Shown: in pieces, positions 6,104-11,416 of the stretch
Layout: the number at the start of each line of letters is the position of its first letter
Numbering within the stretch: position 1 is the stretch's first letter
NCBI GenBank assembly: GCA_028726925.1
Contig: JAQYPI010000078.1
Coordinates: 1-11,416, forward strand
Origin: Caryophanales bacterium
Lineage (GTDB): Bacteria; Bacillota_I; Bacilli_A; RFN20; CAG-826
Direction: 5' to 3'
Length of the DNA stretch: 11,416 nt
Made by a program: the position numbers and the translations under genes
Notes under the pieces: generated by a model
Databases searched by the model: none
What the model saw: the letters and a program-made list of their open reading frames with translations, nothing else
Told to the model about the DNA's origin: nothing

Positions 6104-7217
6104 CGATAGCCTTTCGAATGCCTGGCGTCATCCTTTCATGAAGAAAGAGGACTTCGCCATCCGGGGCATCCGCCTTTCGACCCGCCCTTCCCGCGATCTG
6201 GATGAGGGCTGCCGCATCGTAAATGGCGCTGTCCGCTCTCATGACGATGACTTGCAAACCCTTCACGGTGATGCCGCGTTCGAGAACCGCCGTCGTGATG
6301 AGGTATCGCAGCCTTCCTTCCTTGAAACGACGGATGATTTCCGCTCTTTCCTCTCGTTTGGAAGAGACGTAATCCCCGCCCGGAGCCAGATAACGTAATG
6401 CTTCAAAAACGCTCTTGGAAAGGTCGACGCTCGGAACGAAAACGAAGCAAGGCCTCCCCTCTTTTTTGTATTCTCGAAGTTTTTTCGCAACGAATGGGAT
6501 TTGAAAAATGGAGAACATTTCCATTGCCCGGGGAACCGGAATCGGGTGTTTGTGAAACCTCGTGTGTAGGGTCAGCATTTCCTTCCCCGGTTTCCGAAAC
6601 TCGGAAACGATTGCTTTCGATGGGGTGGCGGACATCATCAAGCAATGCCCTTTGAGGGACTTCCGGTAAAGGGCAATCAAGACATCGTTGCCCTTGAACG
6701 GAAAGGCATCGATCTCGTCCATGACGAGCAAATCGAAATACGATGGGTATCGATAGAGCTGATGCGTCGTCAAAATCAAGCAATCCCCCTCGATTACGTC
6801 GCTATGTCCCCCATAAACCGCGACAATGCGCTGCGATGGAAACGCGCTTACCAAACGATGATAGAGCTCGATGACGACGTCGCGGCGGGGCAAGGCGAAA
6901 CCGACGCGCATACCCTTGCTCATCGCATAGGCCATGACCGCGTAAGATATTTCGGTTTTCCCGGATCCGCACACCGCATAAACCAACGTGTCTTTTCCGT
7001 TTTGGAAGTTTTCGACGATGCGATCGGAAAGGGCTTTTTGTTCTTTCGACAAAGAATACGCAAGCGAAAGGCCCACCGTCTGGGGCGGTTTTGGGATAGG
7101 CTCGGCCTCTTCCCCCTGAAAAACAATGCATCTACGACAATATATTTTGCCGTTTTTCGTTCCCAAGTATCGCGGATCAGAATTCCCGCAGCGGGGACAA
7201 ACAAAAGAATCGCCCAT
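6072..7217 (-). CDS. comFA: ComFA-type DEAD-box helicase / DNA translocase of competence
   Basis: ComFA is a membrane-associated ATPase thought to help pull incoming single-stranded DNA through the ComEC channel. The 381-residue product has a four-cysteine zinc finger (C7, C10, C27, C30), Walker A AVCGSGKT (81-88), ALPRRDVVIELYHRL (108-122, motif Ia region), the DEID Walker B box (167-170), motif III MSATPS (195-200), and C-terminal helicase motifs ITTAVLERGITVKG (307-320) and QIAGRAGRKAD (340-350). It is somewhat shorter than the roughly 460-residue Bacillus subtilis protein. ComFA was chosen over the related PriA because of the size, the N-terminal zinc finger and the directly following comFC. 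The ATG at 7217 has only a weak AAAGAAG directly before it, but C7 of the zinc finger leaves little room for a later start. A 42-bp gap separates it from the upstream fusion gene. Confidence 0.93.
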   Translation of the reverse strand: MGDSFVCPRCGNSDPRYLGTKNGKIYCRRCIVFQGEEAEPIPKPPQTVGLSLAYSLSKEQKALSDRIVENFQNGKDTLVYAVCGSGKTEISYAVMAYAMSKGMRVGFALPRRDVVIELYHRLVSAFPSQRIVAVYGGHSDVIEGDCLILTTHQLYRYPSYFDLLVMDEIDAFPFKGNDVLIALYRKSLKGHCLMMSATPSKAIVSEFRKPGKEMLTLHTRFHKHPIPVPRAMEMFSIFQIPFVAKKLREYKKEGRPCFVFVPSVDLSKSVFEALRYLAPGGDYVSSKREERAEIIRRFKEGRLRYLITTAVLERGITVKGLQVIVMRADSAIYDAAALIQIAGRAGRKADAPDGEVLFLHERMTPGIRKAIDEIQYCNTFL

Positions 7218-7259
7218 ACTTCTTTATAGCCAAAAAGCAGGGCGATTTTTCCCTATAAA

Positions 7260-8327
7260 TTATCGATTGTTCGATTTTTCTAGGTTCGAAATCTCATCGA
7301 CGCGGCGATGGTGTTTCTCTTCTGGGGAGAAAACCTCGCTCAAGAAGATATCGACTCGGCGAAGGACGTCTTCTTCTTTCATGTAGGCAGCGCCGAAGGA
7401 AATCATGTTGGCGTTGTTGTGTTCCCGACATTTTCCGGTGACGGCATCGTCGTATCCGATGCCGCAACGAACGCCTTTGACTTTGTTCGCCACCATCATG
7501 ACGCCTTCTCCCGATGTGCAGACGACAATGCCGAGATCGACTTCGCCCTCCGCGACGGCTTTGGCCGCTTTTTCAGCGAACAAAGGGTAATCGCAGCTTT
7601 GCAACGAATCCGTCCCGAAATCAAAGACGGAAATCCCGCGATCCGACAAATGCTTTTTGATTTTCTCTTTCAATCCGAATCCGCCATGATCCGAAGCAAG
7701 CGAAATCGAAAAAGAGGCGAGATCGTATACCTTTTTTATGCTTTCAAAATCAATCGGCCCTTCACGAACAAGGGTCAGTTTTTCCTGATCGCAAATCACA
7801 ATGGTCGAGGCTTTTTTGGAGAGGCATTTCCCTTGGATGACCGCATCGACTTTCCCAAGAAAGGAAGCCAGAACTTCTTCGGTTGAAGTCGCTGTAGGGG
7901 CCCCAGACACGTTGGCGCTTGGCACGAGGAGGGGACAGCCAACCTTTTCGATCATTTCACGCACATTCTGGTCACCGGGAATCCGAATCCCAATGAAGGG
8001 ACTTCCAAGCGTGATCCAAAAAGGAACGTTCTGTCTCGGATGCAAAAGCAACGTAATCTCCCCCGGCATGAAGGCGTGCATAACGGCCAAGGACCGAACA
8101 TCGATTTCCGCGTATTGAGCGGCTTGCGTAAAGTTGGCACACATCAAGGTAAACGGTTTTTCCGGCGGGCGCTTTTTGAGTTCCGCGAGAGCATGAAAAG
8201 CGTTTTCGTCGCTCGCGATGGCGCCCATACCAAAGACGGTTTCCGTGGGAAAGCAAACGATGCCGCCTTGGCGTAAGATGGCCGCCGCTTTTTCTTTGTC
8301 TGTCCAATCTAGGATTTGCGTATTCAT
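7260..8327 (-). CDS. Fusion of threonylcarbamoyl-AMP synthase (TsaC) and ribose-5-phosphate isomerase B (RpiB)
   Basis: One 355-residue frame carries two complete enzymes. Residues about 5-195 are a YrdC/TsaC domain, which makes threonylcarbamoyl-AMP from threonine, bicarbonate and ATP for tRNA t6A: GGIVCFPTETVFGMGA (21-36), KKRPPEKPF (51-59), MPGEITLLL (87-95), IGIRIPGD (112-119), VPSANVSGAP (135-144), STIVI (174-178), VREG (187-190). Residues about 206-350 are RpiB, which interconverts ribose-5-P and ribulose-5-P: ASDHGGFGLK (211-220), CDYPLF (245-250), active-site Cys 270 in VVCTSGEG, ANKVKGVRCG (280-289), REHNNANM (301-308) and HHRR (339-342). The C-terminal Sua5 domain is absent. Between residues 185 and 210 there is no ATG, GTG or TTG codon, so RpiB has no obvious start of its own. 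GAGGA lies 6 nt before ATG 8327, overlapping the prmC stop. Bacillus subtilis has the two genes separate but close, downstream of prfA-prmC. Confidence 0.93.
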   Translation of the reverse strand: MNTQILDWTDKEKAAAILRQGGIVCFPTETVFGMGAIASDENAFHALAELKKRPPEKPFTLMCANFTQAAQYAEIDVRSLAVMHAFMPGEITLLLHPRQNVPFWITLGSPFIGIRIPGDQNVREMIEKVGCPLLVPSANVSGAPTATSTEEVLASFLGKVDAVIQGKCLSKKASTIVICDQEKLTLVREGPIDFESIKKVYDLASFSISLASDHGGFGLKEKIKKHLSDRGISVFDFGTDSLQSCDYPLFAEKAAKAVAEGEVDLGIVVCTSGEGVMMVANKVKGVRCGIGYDDAVTGKCREHNNANMISFGAAYMKEEDVLRRVDIFLSEVFSPEEKHHRRVDEISNLEKSNNR

Positions 8328-8336
8328 GGGGGTTCC

Positions 8337-9182
8337 TCACTTACAAAAGACGAAAAGGAAACGAGTCAAGCCGTTCAGGTCTTCGAGGAACTCGTACTCA
8401 TAATCTTCGAGGTACCGTTCCATTAAGGCCATTAGATAGTCCTTGAGGTCATAGCCGATCTCAAAGCACATAAGGATGGAGCCTTTCTTAACTTTCTTAT
8501 AGTCCCGAAAAATGGATTCATAGACCGAACCGTCATCATCCAAATAGAGGGCGGAAGCCGGTTCATAATCCCTCACAGATTGCTGGACATCCTCGCGATT
8601 CCGGATATAGGGAGGGTTACTTACCAGGATGTCGATGGCCATGTTTTCTTTGATGTATGGTTCAAGCGAGTTTCCTTGATATAGGTGAATGGAAGGGGCG
8701 AACGCATCCACGTTTTTCTTGGCGACGGCAAGGGCATCCTCGGAGATGTCGCTCGCCGAGACCAACCAGTTTTTGAAAAGGTTCTTCAAAGCGATGGCGA
8801 TGCATCCGCTCCCGGTGCCGATGTCCACGGCGACCAAGTAATTCCTCGGATCGTAATAGTCATCGATCCTCTCGGTGATGTTCGCGATGAGCTCTTGGGT
8901 CTCCATCCGGGGGATAAGCACCCTTGAGTCGACGTATAGTTTGTAATCAAGGAACTTGCATTCATTCAGGATGTATTCCACAGGTTCTTGCTTCAATAAC
9001 CGCGCAAATTGCTCCCAAAAAAGCGATTCTTTGGGGAAAGGATTATCCTTGTGGAACAGGGTGTCAATGGGCTCTGCGAACCCCATATCCGCGGCGATGA
9101 GCAGGCGGAGGTCCTGCGACAAAACGCCGAAATCCTTTCCTTTGTTGAGGGCTTCAGAATAGACGTCGATGATCTTACGCAT
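8337..9182 (-). CDS. prmC: Release factor glutamine N5-methyltransferase (PrmC/HemK)
   Basis: PrmC methylates the glutamine of the GGQ motif in RF1 and RF2, using S-adenosylmethionine. The 281-residue product has a helical N-terminal substrate domain (about 1-85), the LIPRMETQEL block (89-98; most members have RPET), the SAM-binding VAVDIGTGSGCIAIAL (117-132) and the catalytic NPPYIRN (189-195). I start it at ATG 9182, not at the in-frame ATG 9224, because MRKIIDVY matches a normal N terminus, AGGAG (9193-9197) plus an AAGAAG lie just upstream, and the later start gives the usual family length. It overlaps prfA by 8 bp (ATGCGTAA), the standard prfA-prmC arrangement, and ends 9 bp before the fusion gene. 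Identification is secure from the NPPY motif and the prfA neighbour. Confidence 0.96.
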   Translation of the reverse strand: MRKIIDVYSEALNKGKDFGVLSQDLRLLIAADMGFAEPIDTLFHKDNPFPKESLFWEQFARLLKQEPVEYILNECKFLDYKLYVDSRVLIPRMETQELIANITERIDDYYDPRNYLVAVDIGTGSGCIAIALKNLFKNWLVSASDISEDALAVAKKNVDAFAPSIHLYQGNSLEPYIKENMAIDILVSNPPYIRNREDVQQSVRDYEPASALYLDDDGSVYESIFRDYKKVKKGSILMCFEIGYDLKDYLMALMERYLEDYEYEFLEDLNGLTRFLFVFCK

Positions 9183-10266
9183 GATCTTCTTTCTCCTGCT
9201 CAAGCATCTTTTGTTCCTGGTCAAAGTGAATGAGCGCCTCGATGATGGAATCGAGGTCCCCCTCCATGACCCGATCGAGCTGATTGATGGTGAATCCGAT
9301 GCGATGATCGGTCACGCGATTCTGGGGATAATTGTAAGTGCGAATCTTCTCTGACCTTTCACCGGTTCCGACCTTGAGTTTCCGTTCCGTTGCGCGTTTT
9401 GCATCCTCTTGTTCTTGGTAAAAGGAGAAAACTTTGGCGCGGATCATTTGCATCGCAATGGCTTTGTTTTGCAATTGCGCTTTTTCCGTTTGGCAAGCGA
9501 CGACGAGACCCGTTGGGATGTGGGTAATGCGAACGGCCGATTCCGTTTTGTTGACGTTTTGCCCGCCAGCCCCTTGAGAATGGTAGGTATCAATTTTGAG
9601 GTCGTTCGGATTGATCTGAACGTCGACTTCTTCCGCCTCGGGCATTACTAGCACGGTCGCGGTCGAGGTATGGATTCGGCCGCTTGCTTCCGTTTTCGGA
9701 ACGCGTTGAACGCGGTGGGCACCGCTTTCGAATTTCAATTTGGAATAGACGTTTTCCCCTTTAACCATAAAGGAGACGCTCGCATAACCGCCCGCCGCAC
9801 CGGGAGAAGCATCCAAAAGTTGGATTTTCCATCCCTGCTTTTCGGCGTAATGGGCATACATGTGAAGCAAGTCCCCAGCAAAGAGGTTTGCCTCATCGCC
9901 TCCGACGGCGCCGCGAATCTCAACGATGATGTTTTTCTCGTCGTTGGGATCTTTCGGCAACAGGATGGTTTTGAAATCCGCCTCCATGTTTCCCATCTTG
10001 GCTTGGGCTTCCTTCCGGGTTTCCTTGGCGAATTCCGAGAGTTCTGGATCGCCAGAATTCTCCATTTCAAAAGAGTCCGCGACATCCTTCTCTAGGGCTA
10101 AATATTGCGAATAAAGCTGGTATGCCTCCTCTAAATTGGCCTTTTCTTTCGAAAGCCTGGTCAACTTTGCGACATCGGAGGCAACAGCATCCGAAGCCAG
10201 TTCACGTTCGATATCCTCATAGCGCATTTTCGTGGCGTTGAGGCGTTTGCGCATCGATTCTTCCAT
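9175..10266 (-). CDS. prfA: Peptide chain release factor 1 (RF1)
   Basis: RF1 reads UAA and UAG stop codons and releases the finished peptide. The 363-residue product has helical domain 1 (about 1-105), IRGAVGGDEANLFAGDL (117-133), the stop-reading PxT tripeptide as PKT (190-192, in RVQRVPKTEASGRIHTSTATV read in two parts: RVQRVPKTEA and SGRIHTSTATV), the catalytic GGQ (234-236), and NYPQNRVTDHRIGF (312-325). PxT rather than SPF distinguishes it from the RF2 gene in the same window. The start is uncertain: ATG 10266 has GGGAG 14 nt away, while in-frame ATG 10254 (residue 5, MRKRL) has GGAAG about 5 nt upstream and gives 359 residues, nearer the family norm. A candidate promoter with a perfect TATAAT lies just upstream. 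It heads the prfA-prmC-tsaC/rpiB block. Confidence 0.97.
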   Translation of the reverse strand: MEESMRKRLNATKMRYEDIERELASDAVASDVAKLTRLSKEKANLEEAYQLYSQYLALEKDVADSFEMENSGDPELSEFAKETRKEAQAKMGNMEADFKTILLPKDPNDEKNIIVEIRGAVGGDEANLFAGDLLHMYAHYAEKQGWKIQLLDASPGAAGGYASVSFMVKGENVYSKLKFESGAHRVQRVPKTEASGRIHTSTATVLVMPEAEEVDVQINPNDLKIDTYHSQGAGGQNVNKTESAVRITHIPTGLVVACQTEKAQLQNKAIAMQMIRAKVFSFYQEQEDAKRATERKLKVGTGERSEKIRTYNYPQNRVTDHRIGFTINQLDRVMEGDLDSIIEALIHFDQEQKMLEQEKEDHA

Positions 10267-10290
10267 AGTCGTATTCGATTCTCCCGAGTG

Positions 10291-10319
10291 ATTATATCAT
10301 CCCATGCAACCCCTTCCTA
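10291..10319 (-). promoter_or_regulatory. Candidate prfA promoter (extended -10)
   Basis: On the minus strand TAGGAA (10314-10319) is followed by a 17-bp spacer and a perfect TATAAT (10291-10296) preceded by TGA, an extended -10. The -35 is a poor match to TTGACA (3/6). Transcription would start near 10284, about 18 nt before ATG 10266. Confidence 0.65.
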
Positions 10320-10331
10320 ATCTTAGATTAG
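10317..10331. repeat. Short inverted repeat between the divergent promoters
   Basis: CTAATC and GATTAG are perfect inverted arms around TTA. The element overlaps the prfA -35 on one side and ends 4 bp short of the dnaX -35 on the other. It could bind a dimeric regulator or be chance. Confidence 0.45.
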
Positions 10332-10335
10332 ACAC

Positions 10336-10364
10336 TAGGAAGAAAGGCGGGGGAAAGGTATAAT
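10336..10364 (+). promoter_or_regulatory. Candidate dnaX promoter
   Basis: TAGGAA (10336-10341), a 17-bp spacer and a perfect TATAAT (10359-10364). The -10 ends only 10 nt before the dnaX ATG, so the transcript would have a leader of only a few nucleotides. The same -35 hexamer, spacing and -10 occur on the opposite strand for prfA. Confidence 0.6.
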
Positions 10365-10374
10365 CGAAAGTGCT

Positions 10375-11416
10375 ATGGCTTATAAAGCTCTTTATAACAA
10401 ATATCGACCTCAAACATTTGGGGAAGTCGCCGGCCAGCAGGCGATCGTCCGCACCCTCAGAAACGCGATTGTGAACAACAAAATCGCGCACGCTTACCTT
10501 TTTTGTGGCCCAAGAGGAACCGGAAAAACTTCCATGGCGCGCCTTTTTGCGAAAGCTCTTAACTGCGAAGAGGGCATCGGCCATCAATGCTGCCACTGCG
10601 CGAATTGTCTCCAGTTGGCGAGCGGTTCTCACCCTGACGTCATCGAGATTGACGCGGCGAGCAACAATGGCGTCGACCAGGTTCGCGATCTCATCGAGCA
10701 AGTGCGCTATGCCCCGATTCGCGGGCGTTTCAAAACATATATCATCGACGAAGTCCATATGATGAGTCAGGGCGCTTTCAACGCCCTGCTCAAAACGCTT
10801 GAAGAACCGCCCGAGCACGTCATCTTCATCTTGGCCACCACCGAGCCGCACAAGGTTCTTCCCACGATCCTTTCTCGCTGCCAACGCTATGACTTTGGGA
10901 AAATCGACGACGAGGACCTCAAGAAGAAACTCGTTTGGATTCTCGAGCAAGAGCATGTCTCGTATGAAGAGGAAGCCCTTAATGAGATTTGCACCCTCGC
11001 AGACGGGGGGATGCGTGATGCCCTTTCGATTCTCGACCAGGTTATCGCTTATGGGGGCGATGCTGTGAAAGAAGCGGACGTCCTCGCTGTTTTCGGCCTC
11101 ACCTCCCTCTCGGAAAAAGTCGCTCTCCTTCAAACCATCGCCTCGGGGGATGTCGTTTCCGTTCTCGATAAACTGGCTCAATTCTTCCAGGCCGGGGTGG
11201 ACATCCGCCGGCTTTCTTCGAGCCTTCTCGACCTCTTGAAGGATCTCTTGATTTTCCAAAGGACCAAAGAGGCGTCCTTGATGCAATCGTTAAAGGAAAA
11301 AGACGCCAAAGGACTCGCGAAAACCATCCCCGTCCGCAAAGCCAACGCGATGATTGACGTCTTGCTCAAAACCCAAAGGGATTTCAAAGCCGTCGCCAAC
11401 ATCCGCTCCCTTTTCG
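10375..11416 (+). CDS. dnaX: DNA polymerase III subunit tau/gamma (N-terminal part, cut by window edge)
   Basis: DnaX is the clamp-loader ATPase that assembles the sliding clamp and holds the replicase together. The 347 residues present have the family start MAYKALYNKYRPQTFGEV (1-18), Walker A GPRGTGKT (45-52), a zinc site (C64, C72, C75, C78 in CCHCANC, with an extra C73), the DEVH box (125-128), sensor 1 ILATTEPHK (152-160), the SRC motif SRCQRYDF (167-174) with its arginine finger, sensor 2 GGMRDALSILDQ (211-222), and the start of domain III (about 240 on). The frame is open to the right edge, so the tau tail and any gamma-producing frameshift site lie outside. ATG 10375 matches the family N terminus; only a weak GAAAG lies 4 nt upstream. 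The gene diverges from prfA, whereas the rest of the window reads the other way. Confidence 0.97.
   Translation, partial: MAYKALYNKYRPQTFGEVAGQQAIVRTLRNAIVNNKIAHAYLFCGPRGTGKTSMARLFAKALNCEEGIGHQCCHCANCLQLASGSHPDVIEIDAASNNGVDQVRDLIEQVRYAPIRGRFKTYIIDEVHMMSQGAFNALLKTLEEPPEHVIFILATTEPHKVLPTILSRCQRYDFGKIDDEDLKKKLVWILEQEHVSYEEEALNEICTLADGGMRDALSILDQVIAYGGDAVKEADVLAVFGLTSLSEKVALLQTIASGDVVSVLDKLAQFFQAGVDIRRLSSSLLDLLKDLLIFQRTKEASLMQSLKEKDAKGLAKTIPVRKANAMIDVLLKTQRDFKAVANIRSLF

Larger units (their letters stand above)
10267..10374. other. Divergent prfA/dnaX intergenic region
   Basis: The 108-bp gap holds two back-to-back promoters and a short inverted repeat. I see no small RNA, tRNA or terminator in it; the SRP RNA gene that lies upstream of dnaX in Bacillus subtilis is not present here. 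Confidence 0.6.

Noticed and set aside
6072..7217. PriA primosomal helicase as the identity of the 381-residue helicase
   Set aside because: PriA is about twice as long with a different zinc arrangement; the N-terminal four-cysteine finger and adjacent comFC fit ComFA.
7218..7259. Possible promoter (TATAAA at 7223-7228) or hairpin (AGGG/CCCT) in front of comFA
   Set aside because: The -10-like box is 5 nt from the ATG with no -35 at a fitting distance (GAAAAA), and the hairpin stem is only about 4 bp; neither is convincing.
8337..8339. TGA codons as possible tryptophan codons (Mollicutes code)
   Set aside because: TGA ends prmC, comFC and prfB at the expected protein ends, and an RF2 gene is present, so the standard code applies.
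9183..9224. Earlier in-frame start for prmC at 9224
   Set aside because: It would add 14 basic residues unlike the family and extend the overlap with prfA to 50 bp, while ATG 9182 has a ribosome site and the normal N terminus.

Overview
The window is a compact stretch of conserved housekeeping genes from a bacterium that looks like a member of the Bacillota (Bacilli or a Mollicutes-like lineage). The evidence is gene content and order: comFA-comFC-secA-prfB-yitT-uvrB, and prfA-prmC-(tsaC/rpiB), both match neighbourhoods I know from Bacillus-type genomes. Base composition is roughly half G+C. TGA is used as a stop codon (yitT's upstream neighbour prfB, plus comFC and prmC all end in TGA) and RF2 is present, so the organism does not use the Mycoplasma code in which TGA is Trp. 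I cannot name a species.

Layout. Nine of the ten genes lie on the minus strand and read right to left. prfA (RF1), prmC (release-factor methylase) and a fused tsaC-rpiB gene form the first block (10266 to 7260). comFA and comFC (7217 to 5459) follow after a 42-bp gap. secA, prfB (RF2), yitT and the N-terminal part of uvrB (5317 to the left edge) form the last block. On the plus strand dnaX (DNA polymerase III tau/gamma) starts at 10375 and runs off the right edge, diverging from prfA across a 108-bp gap. No gap exceeds 300 bp. I see no tRNA, rRNA, CRISPR array, insertion sequence or attachment site.

How the genes work together. RF1, RF2 and the enzyme that methylates their GGQ glutamine sit in one unidirectional cluster. 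TsaC makes the threonylcarbamoyl-AMP precursor of the tRNA modification t6A, so much of the cluster serves translation. secA drives protein export, comFA/comFC serve DNA uptake, and uvrB and dnaX serve DNA repair and replication. Most junctions are overlapping or nearly so, with Shine-Dalgarno sites inside the preceding gene, which suggests translational coupling. Candidate promoters are visible in front of secA and back to back between prfA and dnaX.

The most unusual points are: the in-frame TsaC-RpiB fusion; a SecA that lacks the usual zinc-binding tail and instead carries a TonB-like EPKP spacer and a small unrecognised C-terminal module; a prfB without the usual programmed frameshift; a palindrome placed exactly between the -35 and -10 of the secA promoter; and mirror-image dnaX/prfA promoters with a nearly leaderless dnaX start. 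No whole new defence or mobile system is visible.
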